A stretch of 64,000 nt of DNA from Bacillus pumilus (GCF_002744245.1 NZ_NKHG01000111.1:38708-102707); one strand, 5' to 3'. Counted from the stretch's first letter, positions 1 to 9,824 are shown. The notes: generated by a model not told the origin, from the letters alone. Program-made: numbers and translations.

Positions 1-2169
1 GCCTCGGACCTTCGCTTCATTGGTTTGCGCAAAGACATCCCGCACATCATCAAATACACCTGTATACGTGGCAGGATTAGATCTTGGTGTACGGCCAATT
101 GGAGATTGGTCAATATCAATCACCTTATCTAAATGATCCATTCCTTTGATTTCTTTATGCTGTCCTGGTTTCGCCTTCGCTCTGTGCAGTTTTTGCGCAA
201 GTGACTTCAATAGGATTTCATTCACAAGCGTACTTTTCCCGGAGCCAGACACACCGGTTACAGCTGTAAAGACGCCTAGAGGAAATTTCGCATTGACATT
301 TTTTAGGTTGTTTTCTTTTGCACCCTTTATTTCAATGAAGCGACCGTCAGACTTTCTTCTCTCAATCGGAAGCGGGATAAATTTCTCACCTGATAAGTAT
401 TGACCTGTCAAAGATTTCGGGTCCTTCATGACTTCTTCTGGCGTTCCAGCTGAAATCACTTCTCCCCCATGAACGCCTGCTCCTGGTCCAATATCGATCA
501 AATAATCAGCCGCAATCATCGTATCTTCATCATGCTCCACGACAATCAGCGTGTTCCCGATGTCACGCATGTTTTTCAACGTTCCAATCAAACGGTCATT
601 ATCCCGTTGATGCAGACCAATGGAAGGTTCGTCTAATATATAGAGAACGCCCGTCAGTCTTGACCCGATTTGAGTCGCCAAACGAATCCGCTGCGCCTCC
701 CCGCCTGATAGTGTTCCAGCTGATCGGCTTAATGTCAGATAATCTAAACCCACATTATTTAAGAACGACAGGCGCTCTTTGATTTCACGTAAAATGAGCT
801 GAGCAATCTGCAAATCTTTCTCAGATAACTCAATTTTTTCATAGAAATCAAGTGCATCAGATACAGATAAATCTGTGATTTCTCCGATGTGTTTGCCATT
901 GATGAGAACCGCAAGCGTTTCTTTTTTCAGGCGATACCCTTTACATGTTGGACATGGCTGATTGGCCATATACTTTTCCATTTGCTCACGGATATAATCA
1001 GAGCTGGTCTCCTTATAACGACGTTCAATGTTACGAAGAACCCCTTCAAATTCAATTTCATTTTCACGTACCTGGCCAAAATCATTTTCATATTTAAAAT
1101 AAATCAGCTCAGAGCCGCTGCCATGTAAAATTTTATCGAATAAATGCGGCGGTATATCTTTTACTGGGATGTCCATGTCGATTCCATAGTGTGTGCATAC
1201 AGCCTCAAGAAGCTGCGGGTAATATTGTGAGCTCTGCGGCTCCCATGGTGCAATGGCATGCTGACGTAATGTTAAATCCTTATTAGGAATGACAAGCTCA
1301 GGGTCGACTTCCAGCTTAGAACCGAGTCCATCACAGCTTGGGCAGGCACCGAAAGGACTATTAAACGAGAACATTCTCGGCTCAAGCTCACCAATAGAGA
1401 ATCCGCAATGCGGACAAGCGTGATGTTCACTGAATAACAGCTCTTCTTGCCCAATCACATCAATGATCACCCGGCCTTCACCTAGTCGAAGCGCAGTTTC
1501 AAGAGAATCAGACAGCCGAGCGGCAACCCCCTCTTTCACAACGATTCGGTCAATCACGACTTCAATCGAATGTTTCTTATTCTTTTCAAGCACGATATCT
1601 TCTGAAAGATCTTCCATCTCTCCATCGACTCTCACTCGAACATAGCCTTGCTTCCGAATCTGATCAAGTACTTTGACATGTGTTCCTTTGCGGCCAGATA
1701 CGACTGGCGCAAGCACTTGCAGTTTTGTTCTTTCAGGATATTCTAAAATTCGATCTGTCATTTGCTCAATCGTTTGTGATGTAATTTCGATCCCGTGTAT
1801 AGGACAAATGGGTTTTCCGACTCTAGCATATAAGAGACGTAAGTAATCATAGATTTCAGTGACAGTTCCAACCGTTGATCTAGGGTTCCGGCTTGTCGTT
1901 TTTTGGTCAATACTAATCGCCGGAGAAAGACCTTCAATGGCATCCACATCTGGTTTATCCATTTGACCGAGAAACTGGCGCGCATACGCTGAAAGAGATT
2001 CAACGTATCTACGCTGACCTTCTGCATAAATGGTATCAAAGGCAAGAGACGATTTACCTGAACCAGATAAACCCGTAATCACCACTAGCTGGTCACGCGG
2101 GATATTGACATCAATGTTTTTAAGGTTGTGGGCTCTAGCACCTTTCACCTCTATTCGTTCCATAGCCAT
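1..2169 (-). CDS. uvrA: UvrABC excinuclease subunit A (3' end outside window)
   Basis: DNA damage sensor of nucleotide excision repair: an ABC-type ATPase dimer that loads UvrB on lesions. The first 723 codons are present; the family is about 955 residues, so roughly the last quarter lies left of the window. Seen: start ATGGCTATGGAACG, an N-terminal Walker A (GLSGSGKSS) near residue 30, CxxC zinc modules, the ABC signature [16 protein letters not shown] around residues 490-505, and a second Walker A (GVSGSGKST) near residue 640. It starts 7 bp after the uvrB stop, so it is the distal gene of a uvrB-uvrA operon and should share the LexA-controlled promoter. No lesion was seen in the visible part. 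Confidence 0.97.
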   Translation of the reverse strand, partial: MAMERIEVKGARAHNLKNIDVNIPRDQLVVITGLSGSGKSSLAFDTIYAEGQRRYVESLSAYARQFLGQMDKPDVDAIEGLSPAISIDQKTTSRNPRSTVGTVTEIYDYLRLLYARVGKPICPIHGIEITSQTIEQMTDRILEYPERTKLQVLAPVVSGRKGTHVKVLDQIRKQGYVRVRVDGEMEDLSEDIVLEKNKKHSIEVVIDRIVVKEGVAARLSDSLETALRLGEGRVIIDVIGQEELLFSEHHACPHCGFSIGELEPRMFSFNSPFGACPSCDGLGSKLEVDPELVIPNKDLTLRQHAIAPWEPQSSQYYPQLLEAVCTHYGIDMDIPVKDIPPHLFDKILHGSGSELIYFKYENDFGQVRENEIEFEGVLRNIERRYKETSSDYIREQMEKYMANQPCPTCKGYRLKKETLAVLINGKHIGEITDLSVSDALDFYEKIELSEKDLQIAQLILREIKERLSFLNNVGLDYLTLSRSAGTLSGGEAQRIRLATQIGSRLTGVLYILDEPSIGLHQRDNDRLIGTLKNMRDIGNTLIVVEHDEDTMIAADYLIDIGPGAGVHGGEVISAGTPEEVMKDPKSLTGQYLSGEKFIPLPIERRKSDGRFIEIKGAKENNLKNVNAKFPLGVFTAVTGVSGSGKSTLVNEILLKSLAQKLHRAKAKPGQHKEIKGMDHLDKVIDIDQSPIGRTPRSNPATYTGVFDDVRDVFAQTNEAKVRG

Positions 2170-2176
2170 CAGGCAA

Positions 2177-4162
2177 TCATCCTTCCGCTTTTAGCTCTAG
2201 CAATAGATCTCTTAATTCTGCTGCTTTTTCAAAATCAAGCGCTTTTGCTGCATCTTTCATTTCCATCTCGACTTTTCCGATCACTTTTTCTCGTTCTTTT
2301 TTGCTCATTTTTGACAGCTTTGGTGCTGCTTTTGCTTCATATTCTTCCGATTCTTCATGAATTGTCGTTGCCTTAATGACATCTCGAATCTTCTTATGAA
2401 TCGTTTGCGGAGTAATCCCAAATTTCTCGTTATACGCTTCTTGCTGCTCTCGTCTTCGCTTCGTTTCTTGAATGGCAATATTCATTGATTTCGTCATATT
2501 GTCCGCATACATAATGACCCGGCCTTCTGCATTTCTCGCTGCACGGCCGATCGTCTGGATGAGGGATCTTTCAGAGCGTAAAAAGCCTTCTTTATCCGCA
2601 TCTAGAATCGCCACAAGCGACACCTCTGGAATATCCAATCCTTCACGAAGAAGGTTGATTCCGACGAGTACATCAAATTTACCGAGACGTAAATCACGGA
2701 TAATCTCAATCCGCTCAAGAGTCTTAATTTCTGAATGCAAATAATTGACCTTAATTCCGATTTCTTTTAGGTAATCTGTGAGATCCTCAGACATTTTCTT
2801 TGTCAAAGTCGTCACAAGCACACGCTCATTTTTCTCAATCCTCGCATGAATTTCTCCAATTAAGTCATCAATTTGCCCTTCGATCGGTCGAACTTCAATG
2901 ATTGGATCAAGCAAACCAGTTGGGCGGATAATTTGTTCCACGACCTCTGGCGTTTTCTCAAGCTCATACGGCCCAGGCGTTGCGGAAACATGCACAATAT
3001 GGTTGATATGCTTTTCAAATTCATCGAAAGTGAGCGGTCTATTGTCAAGTGCTGATGGCAGACGGAATCCATGATCAACCAACACTTGTTTTCTAGCTTG
3101 GTCCCCGTTGTACATTGCACGAATTTGCGGAATTGTGACGTGTGACTCATCGACAACAATCATAAAATCATCTGGGAAATAATCAATCAGCGTGTAAGGT
3201 GTTGAACCAGGAGGACGTAAGGTCAAATGTCTTGAATAGTTCTCGATTCCAGAACAGAAGCCCATCTCTCTCATCATCTCAAGGTCATATCTTGTCCGTT
3301 GCTCAAGACGCTGTGCTTCAAGTAATTTACCGTTCTCTCGAAGCTTTTCCAGCTGCTCCTCAAGCTCTTTCTCAATATTGATTATCGCTTTTTCCATTTT
3401 TTCTTCTCTTGTGACGAAGTGAGATGCCGGGAAAATAGCAACATGCTCACGATCACCGAGTATTTCACCCGTCAGTGCATCCACTTCACGAATACGTTCA
3501 ATTTCATCACCGAAAAACTCCACTCTGATACAATGCTCATCTCGTGAAGCAGGAAAAATTTCAACGACGTCACCTCGTACTCGGAAGGTTCCGCGCTGAA
3601 AATCTATATCATTACGAGAATATTGAATATCCACAAGCTTACGCAGAAGCTGATTGCGTTCAATTTCCATATCAGTGCGCAAAGACAGCACAAGCTCTCG
3701 GTATTCCTCTGGCGAACCCAAACCATAAATACAGGACACACTGGCAATGATGATGACATCTCTCCGCTCAAATAACGAGGATGTCGCGGAGTGTCTCAGC
3801 TTATCAATCTCGTCATTAATGCTGGCGTCCTTTTCAATAAAAGTATCGGTTTGAGGAACATATGCCTCAGGCTGGTAATAATCATAGTAACTCACAAAAT
3901 ATTCAACAGCATTAGTCGGAAAGAATTCCTTAAACTCGCTGTATAACTGACCGGCAAGTGTCTTGTTATGCGCAATGACAAGTGTCGGTTTGTTCACTTC
4001 TTTGATCAGGTTGGATACAGTAAAGGTCTTTCCCGTACCTGTAGCACCTAACAGCGTTTGATGCTGTTTCCCCTGATGGATCCCATCCACAAGCTTTTCA
4101 ATCGCCTTAGGCTGATCTCCTTGGGGCTGATAGTTAGAAACTAATTCAAAGCGGTCACTCAC
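2177..4162 (-). CDS. uvrB: UvrABC excinuclease subunit B
   Basis: DNA helicase-like subunit that receives damaged DNA from UvrA and recruits UvrC. The 661-residue length equals B. subtilis UvrB when GTG at 4162 is used; it is preceded by GGAGG at a 6-7 nt distance. An upstream ATG in frame at 4225 has no ribosome binding site and lies within the promoter region. Seen: Walker [11 protein letters not shown] near residue 40, the Tyr-rich beta-hairpin [11 protein letters not shown] near residue 95, helicase motifs with GRAARN near residue 545, and a C-terminal UVR motif ([12 protein letters not shown]) that contacts UvrC. A consensus LexA operator stands about 70-80 bp upstream. Confidence 0.97.
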   Translation of the reverse strand: MSDRFELVSNYQPQGDQPKAIEKLVDGIHQGKQHQTLLGATGTGKTFTVSNLIKEVNKPTLVIAHNKTLAGQLYSEFKEFFPTNAVEYFVSYYDYYQPEAYVPQTDTFIEKDASINDEIDKLRHSATSSLFERRDVIIIASVSCIYGLGSPEEYRELVLSLRTDMEIERNQLLRKLVDIQYSRNDIDFQRGTFRVRGDVVEIFPASRDEHCIRVEFFGDEIERIREVDALTGEILGDREHVAIFPASHFVTREEKMEKAIINIEKELEEQLEKLRENGKLLEAQRLEQRTRYDLEMMREMGFCSGIENYSRHLTLRPPGSTPYTLIDYFPDDFMIVVDESHVTIPQIRAMYNGDQARKQVLVDHGFRLPSALDNRPLTFDEFEKHINHIVHVSATPGPYELEKTPEVVEQIIRPTGLLDPIIEVRPIEGQIDDLIGEIHARIEKNERVLVTTLTKKMSEDLTDYLKEIGIKVNYLHSEIKTLERIEIIRDLRLGKFDVLVGINLLREGLDIPEVSLVAILDADKEGFLRSERSLIQTIGRAARNAEGRVIMYADNMTKSMNIAIQETKRRREQQEAYNEKFGITPQTIHKKIRDVIKATTIHEESEEYEAKAAPKLSKMSKKEREKVIGKVEMEMKDAAKALDFEKAAELRDLLLELKAEG

Positions 4163-4230
4163 ATCAAAGCCTCCGTTTCGTTGCGAAAATCTATCTAATG
4201 AATATATTATCATAAAAGCACACAAAAATA

Positions 4231-4244
4231 CGAACTAAAGTTCG
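4231..4244. promoter_or_regulatory. LexA (DinR) SOS box upstream of uvrB
   Basis: The sequence CGAACTAAAGTTCG matches the Bacillus SOS operator CGAAC-N4-GTTCG without mismatch. It lies 69 bp upstream of the uvrB start. Repression by LexA and induction by DNA damage are inferred from the family rule. Confidence 0.93.
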
Positions 4245-4305
4245 TGTCCCGTTTGATTTTTATTTCCAATAGAGTCATACCCTCTCTGCCTTGGCAAATA
4301 ACCCT

Positions 4306-4461
4306 CTAAGAAAACCTTTCTTTCAGTATGGAACATTTTGGCGGGAGATATTCGATCAGAAGAAAGATCGCAAAAAAGAAAGCTGCGCTCACTAAAATCG
4401 TAAGCACAGCACGTGTTTGAAAAAAGGATACTTTCGGCCTATCACGGATGATGACATCAAT
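4306..4461 (-). CDS. Candidate 51-residue single-pass membrane protein between csbA and uvrB
   Basis: An open frame of 52 codons follows csbA and overlaps its stop. It has no ATG, GTG or TTG in a useful place: the first plausible initiator is ATT at 4461, three bases inside the csbA end, with AGAAGG about 12 nt before it. The translation has a basic N-terminus (RDRPK), one hydrophobic helix (AVLTILVSAAFFFAIFLLIE) and a short basic tail (CSILKERFS). It may be a small membrane protein translated by coupling to csbA, or the remnant of a gene whose start was lost. The coding potential is only suggested by the helix. Confidence 0.3.
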   Translation of the reverse strand: MDVIIRDRPKVSFFQTRAVLTILVSAAFFFAIFLLIEYLPPKCSILKERFS

Positions 4462-4702
4462 GATGTTTATCAGCCTTCTCTCTCTTTTCGATTTCTTTCT
4501 TAGCCATAAACAATGCCCCAGCCACTAAAGAAATAATATCTAATCCTACGATAAAGTAGGTTTCTGTATAGCCTTTCATATACGAGGCAAATAAAAGCGC
4601 CGCTGTTAATGCAATGCCAACGTAGTGATTATAGGTAACCCTTGAGAATAAAATAACGAGCAGGAAAGGAAAAACAAGTGCAAATATGGCTTTTGTAATC
4701 AC
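4457..4702 (-). CDS. csbA: Membrane protein CsbA
   Basis: Small integral membrane protein of unknown function; B. subtilis CsbA belongs to the SigB general stress regulon and precedes uvrB, as here. The start is GTG at 4702, preceded by GAGGGAGGG about 6 nt upstream, giving 81 residues against 76 in B. subtilis. In-frame codons up to 4765 run through the promoter and are not used. Seen: three hydrophobic segments (around residues 4-22, 27-42 and 47-65) and the conserved stretch YMKGYTETYFIVGLD. The tail is charged (KKEIEKREKADKHH). A SigA-type promoter is seen; I could not find a convincing SigB promoter. Confidence 0.9.
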   Translation of the reverse strand: MITKAIFALVFPFLLVILFSRVTYNHYVGIALTAALLFASYMKGYTETYFIVGLDIISLVAGALFMAKKEIEKREKADKHH

Positions 4703-4736
4703 AAAAACCCTCCCTCTACATGGTCTACTTCCTTTG

Positions 4737-4765
4737 ATTATAGTAAAGATTGGCATAATGAACAA
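4737..4765 (-). promoter_or_regulatory. Candidate SigA promoter of csbA
   Basis: On the minus strand TTGTTC and TATAAT are separated by 17 bp; the -10 lies about 35 bp before the csbA start codon. The -10 is perfect and the -35 has two mismatches. Confidence 0.6.
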
Positions 4766-4875
4766 TTCACAGTTTTCGTTTTCACCTTTTTTTCTTCATC
4801 CATGATGACTTTTGATATAGATATGGAGGGAAAGTAGTGAGAACGTCCCCTTTATAAAGATAGGTCTTTACGTCT

Positions 4876-4905
4876 TTGACAGTTACATCCAATAAATCCT
4901 ATGAT
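4876..4905 (+). promoter_or_regulatory. SigA promoter of yvkC
   Basis: TTGACA (4876-4881) and TATGAT (4900-4905) are separated by 18 bp. The -10 is followed after one base by a large palindrome, so an operator sits on the transcription start. Confidence 0.75.
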
Positions 4906-4906
4906 T

Positions 4907-4932
4907 AAAATGATAGTGCGCACTATCATTTT
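4907..4932. promoter_or_regulatory. Perfect 26-bp palindrome, probable repressor operator
   Basis: Half-site AAAATGATAGTGC is followed directly by its exact reverse complement. The position right after the -10 of yvkC is typical of a repressor operator. The nearest candidate repressor is the TetR protein encoded at 7601-8173; this assignment is inferred from proximity. The site is also 142 bp upstream of the divergent csbA promoter, too far to be likely to act on it. Confidence 0.8.
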
Positions 4933-4984
4933 TGAAATAGAGAGACAAACAAACCATTGGCTATTTGGATAAGGGGGCATTCCC

Positions 4985-7510
4985 ATGTATTCAGTTTTAT
5001 TTCATGCGGCTGAAGAGTCCGCATCACTTGCAGGAGCAAAAGGCTTGAATTTGATCAAATTAAACAATCTCGGCCTGCCAGTCCCAGATGGATTTATTAT
5101 TAAAACCAACAGCTTTGCAGGCTTTCTTTCATATCACAACCTGCATCCAACTGAACAAAAACTTGCACAAAAAATCAAAGAAGCTTCGTTTCCTTCACAA
5201 ATGGAAGCAGAGTTACTTTCGTCTTTTCAATCATTGCTGAAGACGTATCCCTCAGTTGCAGTTCGATCCTCTTCTGTTGCTGAGGATCTCGAAGGTGCTT
5301 CCTTTGCAGGACAATACGAGACCTATTTAAATATCAAAACAAATGAAGAATTCCTGCAGGCTATCAAAGAATGCTGGTCTTCTTATTTTGCTGCAAGAGT
5401 CACAGAATATAAGGCAGAGATGGATGAAAAAGAGGAAGAGATGCCGCTCATGGCTGTTGTCGTTCAAGGATTGATCCATTCTGACGTCTCCGGTGTCATC
5501 TTTAGTGAGAATCCGGTATCAGGAAAAACAAATGAAGTGATGCTGACAGCAAGCTACGGACTAGGAGAAGCTATTGTCTCTGGGCTTGTGACACCAGACA
5601 CGTTTATTGTAGACAAAGAGACATTATCTATTGAAAAATCAATGGGGACAAAGGAATTACAAATTGTTCCTTATCAAGAGGGTGTCATTGAACAGCCAGT
5701 ACCCGAGCAAATGGCTGGCCAGTTCTGCCTGCATGATGATCAATTGGTAGAAATCGCACAAATCACAAAACAAGTAGAAGCACTTTACGGACATGGAGTA
5801 GATATCGAATTCGGAATATCAAACGGTACTTTTTATTTACTTCAAGCAAGACCGATTACATCTGCTCTTCCACAAACAGCAAATGAAGCAGCAGGTGCAT
5901 CCCTTCAAATGCAGCCAGAAGAACTGCAGGATTTTTGGATATCAATGGACGATCATATGCCCGGCCCAACGAGCCCTCTTTTCTCAAGCCTGATCATACC
6001 TGCTTTAAAAAGCGGGCTGACAAAGAGTGGAGAGAAGTATCAAGTACCTGACCTCAATATTAAAGATATTAAGCTTTATAGAGGTCACCTGTATTCTGCA
6101 CCTTCTATGAGTGAAACAGAAACTGCTCCAGTTTTTGATGAAGGCATATTTGAATTGTTTCCTCATTTAAGTGAACGAATGTATGACATTCTTGAGAAAA
6201 ACTTTTTTCCATTTTACGAAAAACTCGACCGTCAAATGAACCAGCCGCTGACAACGGAAGAAGCAATCAATGGCTTCGAAGAATTAAAAGCTTTCTATAT
6301 ACAAGCGTACGATGATCATTTTGATATCGTCATACCACAAGTCATTCTATCTGCTATGATTGAAGACATGCTTGTGACGTATACGGGTGATCAAAAACAA
6401 GTCGTCATGCTACATGAGATGATGATAGGCGTGATGAACAAATCTCTTGAAACAGATCAGAAGCTATCTCATCTAGCAAAAGATGTTCTTCAAGATACAG
6501 AACTTCTTCACGCATTTACAAATCATGCAACGAATCCAGAATTGTTATATGCACTCCATTACACGGATAAAGGTAAAAGCTTTATTTCGAGAATAGAGGA
6601 ATTTCTCCAAATCTACGGTTGGCGATCTGTCAAAAGTCATGACTTTACGGAAGAAACATGGGTGGAGAACCCTGAATTTGTGTTAGATATCATCAGAAAC
6701 AATATTCAGCACCATTCTGATTTTGATGAAGAATTTGCACAAGCAATCATCAAAAGACGTAATACTTATGAGCAATTTATGAGTCAAGTGAAGGATGAGG
6801 CGTTTAAAACAAAATTTGGAAAACTTTATCATTTTGCCCTTAAGGCAGCTAATATTCGAGATGATCATCACTTCTACATTGATGCCATGTTAGATGCGAA
6901 AGCTAGACTATATTTATTAAAAATTGGTGAACTCCTTGTACAAAAAGGAGCCATTCATCATCAAGAAGATCTATGGTATCTCTATGATGAAGAAGTACAC
7001 AAAGCGCTCACAACTTCTATCACATACGATTCGGTCATACAGCAAAGAAAAATAGAAATGAAAGAAAATGAAACCATTCAACCACCAGCTTATACCGGCA
7101 CTCCGTCTGAGGCTGAATTGGAGCAAGTGGAAAGAATGCTCGGTTCATTAAGAGAAGATGAAAACAACACAGATGATCTGATCCACGGAATAGGAGCGTC
7201 TAGCGGCATTGTGTCTGGAAGAGTAAAAGTCATTACATGCGCCGATGAATTTTCACAGTTTCAAAAGGATGACATTTTAGTTTGCAAAACAACTACACCT
7301 TTATGGACCAGCTTATTTAGAGACGCAAAAGCAGTGATCACCGATTCTGGCGGCATTTTGTCCCATTCTGCTATTATCGCTAGAGAGTATATGATGCCTG
7401 CTGTTCTAGGCACTCGAATCGCTACAGAAAAGCTTCAATCAGGTGACCTTGTTACAGTAGATGGTTCCAATGGACGTATTCAGTTATTAAATCAGTATTC
7501 CCGGGTATAG
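4985..7510 (+). CDS. yvkC: PEP synthase-like phosphotransferase, rifampicin phosphotransferase family (YvkC)
   Basis: An 841-residue protein with the three-part plan of rifampicin phosphotransferases: an N-terminal ATP-grasp lobe (residues 1-310; SLAGAKGLNL near the start and AVRSSSVAEDLEGASFAGQ around 90-110), a divergent central domain (about 320-740) that would bind the acceptor, and a C-terminal swivelling phosphohistidine domain with GGILSHSAIIARE. The His of this motif, about residue 794, is the expected phosphocarrier. Related enzymes use ATP to phosphorylate rifamycins, but the substrate of YvkC itself is not known to me. AAGGGGG lies 7 nt before the ATG. It is followed by a TetR regulator and an exporter, a context fitting a xenobiotic response. 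Confidence 0.88.
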   Translation: MYSVLFHAAEESASLAGAKGLNLIKLNNLGLPVPDGFIIKTNSFAGFLSYHNLHPTEQKLAQKIKEASFPSQMEAELLSSFQSLLKTYPSVAVRSSSVAEDLEGASFAGQYETYLNIKTNEEFLQAIKECWSSYFAARVTEYKAEMDEKEEEMPLMAVVVQGLIHSDVSGVIFSENPVSGKTNEVMLTASYGLGEAIVSGLVTPDTFIVDKETLSIEKSMGTKELQIVPYQEGVIEQPVPEQMAGQFCLHDDQLVEIAQITKQVEALYGHGVDIEFGISNGTFYLLQARPITSALPQTANEAAGASLQMQPEELQDFWISMDDHMPGPTSPLFSSLIIPALKSGLTKSGEKYQVPDLNIKDIKLYRGHLYSAPSMSETETAPVFDEGIFELFPHLSERMYDILEKNFFPFYEKLDRQMNQPLTTEEAINGFEELKAFYIQAYDDHFDIVIPQVILSAMIEDMLVTYTGDQKQVVMLHEMMIGVMNKSLETDQKLSHLAKDVLQDTELLHAFTNHATNPELLYALHYTDKGKSFISRIEEFLQIYGWRSVKSHDFTEETWVENPEFVLDIIRNNIQHHSDFDEEFAQAIIKRRNTYEQFMSQVKDEAFKTKFGKLYHFALKAANIRDDHHFYIDAMLDAKARLYLLKIGELLVQKGAIHHQEDLWYLYDEEVHKALTTSITYDSVIQQRKIEMKENETIQPPAYTGTPSEAELEQVERMLGSLREDENNTDDLIHGIGASSGIVSGRVKVITCADEFSQFQKDDILVCKTTTPLWTSLFRDAKAVITDSGGILSHSAIIAREYMMPAVLGTRIATEKLQSGDLVTVDGSNGRIQLLNQYSRV

Positions 7511-7600
7511 CCCTATCGTTTTCGATCATATTGGCGGTCATAGATTTTATCGGTATACTTACTTTGGTGCAAACACATTCATAACCTGAGGTGAGTATGC

Positions 7601-8173
7601 TTGTTAAAATCAACCAATCAACGAATCATTCGCGCAACGATGGATTTACTGTTGGAAAAAGGCTATCAAAAAACAACTACAAAAGAAATAGCAACAAAAG
7701 CGAATGTAAGTGAAGCGACAATTTTCCGCAACTTTAAAAACAAACGCGGTGTCATTGCTGCCATTATGAAAGTGAAATCAAAACCGACAAAAACACTAGA
7801 AGCAGAATTCAAAGGAGATTTATACACTGATTTAAAATTTCTCGGCACCTATTTCCTTGAAGATTTGACTTCCAAAAAAGAATTTATCTATATCAGCATG
7901 AGAGAACCCGCTATGTTTAAGGATTTAACAGATCATGAAAAACTTTATCCTCAAGAACTGAGGGAAATGCTGACACAATATTTCAAAACGATGGGTACTC
8001 ACCATCATGTACTAAAAGGAAATGAAGAAATTTATGCAGACATTTTCATTAGTACGTATTTTGGTTTTTTCATTCAACAGCTAGAGCAGGACTTCAAACT
8101 CGTTTTAACTAAGAAAGAAGACTTTATTGAGACATGCACACACATTTTCATGAGAGGAATTTCTCCCACTTAA
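7601..8173 (+). CDS. yvkB: TetR/AcrR family transcriptional regulator (YvkB)
   Basis: A 190-residue repressor-type regulator. The N-terminal TetR HTH (about residues 6-52) shows ATMDLLLEKGYQKTTTKEIA and VSEATIFRNFKNKRG, the family recognition helix pattern. The remainder should be the all-helical ligand-binding and dimerisation domain. The start is TTG at 7601 with GAGGTGAG 5 nt before it; an ATG at 7597 is in another frame. It sits between the phosphotransferase and the exporter genes, all on one strand, and is the likely reader of the palindrome upstream of yvkC. The ligand cannot be told from sequence. Confidence 0.88.
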   Translation: MLKSTNQRIIRATMDLLLEKGYQKTTTKEIATKANVSEATIFRNFKNKRGVIAAIMKVKSKPTKTLEAEFKGDLYTDLKFLGTYFLEDLTSKKEFIYISMREPAMFKDLTDHEKLYPQELREMLTQYFKTMGTHHHVLKGNEEIYADIFISTYFGFFIQQLEQDFKLVLTKKEDFIETCTHIFMRGISPT

Positions 8174-8194
8174 AGGGTGAAATTCTTCTTTTTT
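8157..8194 (+). terminator. Probable intrinsic terminator overlapping the yvkB stop
   Basis: GAATTTC and CCC pair with GGG and GAAATTC around a 7-nt loop, followed by TTCTTTTTT. It overlaps the last codons of yvkB and precedes yvkA, so yvkA may receive reduced read-through or have its own promoter. Confidence 0.6.
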
Positions 8195-8213
8195 ACAAAA
8201 GGTGGTATACACA

Positions 8214-9548
8214 TTGAAGTTAAAAAAAGAGAGCTTGATCATCTATTCTTTGTTACTTGGAGCTATTTTAGTCCCAGTTAACTCAACCATGATCGCAGTA
8301 GCTCTATCATCCATATCAACTTATTACGATCAATCGATTTCAAACATTACTTGGGTAGTCACAATTTATCTCATAGTTATGGCCGTCACTCAACCTATCG
8401 CTGGCAAGCTAGGAGATATTTATGGCCATCGCAACATGTATTTAGTCGGTGTGACGCTCTTTTTGATTGGCTCGATTGGATGTGCTTTAGCACCTAATCT
8501 TGCTTTTCTCATCACATTTCGATCAATCCAAGCAGCAGGTGGAGCTATTTTAACACCGAACAGCATTGCGTTGATTCGTGCAACGGTATCACCTGAAAAA
8601 CTGTCTAAAACAATGGGGTACTTTGGTTTTGGAGCAGGAATTGGAGCTGCACTTGGACCTTTTATTGGCTCGATCCTCATTCAGAGCTTTGATTGGCATT
8701 CCATTTTCCTAGTGAATATCCCATTTTTGTTCCTAACACTTATGACAGGCGTTTTACTCATTCCGAAGACGAAGCATACACGCTTACAAGCAAGTGTAGA
8801 TATCATCGGTTCATTGTACTTAACCGTCGGGATCGCCACACTCCTTCTGTTCACAAAAAGCCAAGTATTAAATGAATATATGGTCTATGGGTTTCTGGCA
8901 TTGATCGTCATTCCTTTATTCTTCATACATGTACGAAAAGTAAAGAATCCGATCATCGACTTATCACTATTTAAAATCAGTACTTTTACAAATGCCAATC
9001 TTTCTATCATGCTAAGCAATTTTGTCATGTATACCATCCTTCTCATTATGCCGCTTTTTATGGAACAACAACTTGCACTTTCTCATACACAAAGCGGTAT
9101 CATTCTTTCTATCTTTTCACTCTGCATGTCGATTAGTGGATTGCTTGGGGCAAAGCTCCATCCGATCAAAGGCGCAAAGAACATGATTCGATTTTCATTT
9201 CTCTGCCTTACTATATCAGGCATCATGCTCATTACACTAAGCAGTTACCCGAATCTACCACTACTCATTATCACGTTAGTCGCAGGTGGAATCTCTTCAG
9301 GAATTGGCATGACCAGCATGCAGATGGCTTCATTAACAGCTGTTGATCAAAACTTATCTGGTTCGGCATCTGGTATTTTCTCCACCTTTCGATATTTTGG
9401 CAGTATCATATCGTCTACATTGATTGGTTTAATAAGTGGTTATCAAACTCTTTTTATTGTATTAATGGGCGCGGGTATCATTGGTTTCCTTTTATCTCAT
9501 CGCCTAAAAACAGAATCCACCTCTCCATCATCTGGGCATTCTGCATAA
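8214..9548 (+). CDS. yvkA: Major facilitator superfamily exporter (YvkA)
   Basis: A drug/H+ antiporter-type membrane protein of 444 residues. I place the start at TTG 8214 because AAAGGTGG ends 8 nt before it; a GTG at 8202 would sit inside that ribosome binding site. Seen: a run of hydrophobic helices from residue 9 to near the C-terminus, the loop 2-3 motif GKLGDIYGHR of MFS transporters, and GFGAGIGAALGPFIGG-like motif C (around 145-160) typical of exporters. It is closest in plan to EmrB/QacA-type efflux proteins. The cargo is unknown; the neighbours suggest a toxic compound. Confidence 0.88.
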   Translation: MKLKKESLIIYSLLLGAILVPVNSTMIAVALSSISTYYDQSISNITWVVTIYLIVMAVTQPIAGKLGDIYGHRNMYLVGVTLFLIGSIGCALAPNLAFLITFRSIQAAGGAILTPNSIALIRATVSPEKLSKTMGYFGFGAGIGAALGPFIGSILIQSFDWHSIFLVNIPFLFLTLMTGVLLIPKTKHTRLQASVDIIGSLYLTVGIATLLLFTKSQVLNEYMVYGFLALIVIPLFFIHVRKVKNPIIDLSLFKISTFTNANLSIMLSNFVMYTILLIMPLFMEQQLALSHTQSGIILSIFSLCMSISGLLGAKLHPIKGAKNMIRFSFLCLTISGIMLITLSSYPNLPLLIITLVAGGISSGIGMTSMQMASLTAVDQNLSGSASGIFSTFRYFGSIISSTLIGLISGYQTLFIVLMGAGIIGFLLSHRLKTESTSPSSGHSA

Positions 9549-9598
9549 ACACTCCTTTCGCTCTATGTTCATTTAGGGCGAGGGATCTTTAATGATTG

Positions 9599-9661
9599 TG
9601 ATTACAGTAAGCTATGAAGATCACTGTAATCAAACCATGAAATTCATCTTTTAAAGATGAA
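9599..9661. repeat. Two inverted repeats in the yvkA-lipoprotein gap
   Basis: TGATTACAGT (9599-9608) pairs with ACTGTAATCA (9623-9632) over a 14-nt spacer. A second dyad, TTCATCTTT-T-AAAGATGAA, covers 9643-9661. Neither has a T-run of terminator type. A third small palindrome, CACAAA-T-TTTGTG, lies at 9772-9784, 41 bp before the lipoprotein gene. They could be operators; the gap 9549-9824 holds no gene that I can support. Confidence 0.5.
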
Positions 9662-9824
9662 AAAATGTCATATGAGTATTCGAAAAAGAGAATTCAGCTA
9701 CTAATCCTCGCCACTTCCCCACCTAAAATCTTTTTTCATCTCTTCCAGCATAAATAACTTCGATTTTTTTTCACAAATTTTGTGGTATGCTTTTTGAAAA
9801 TAGAGGACGTAAAGGAGCGAAAGG

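Noticed and set aside
4163..4225. Longer uvrB starting at an ATG at 4225
   Set aside because: No ribosome binding site, and it would extend into the LexA operator region; GTG at 4162 has GGAGG and gives the family length of 661.
4703..4765. Longer csbA reading
   Set aside because: It runs through a -35/-10 pair and lacks a ribosome binding site; GTG 4702 has GAGGGAGGG.
4703..4800. SigB promoter for csbA
   Set aside because: No GTTTAA/GGGTAT pair with fitting spacing; only a SigA-type promoter was read.
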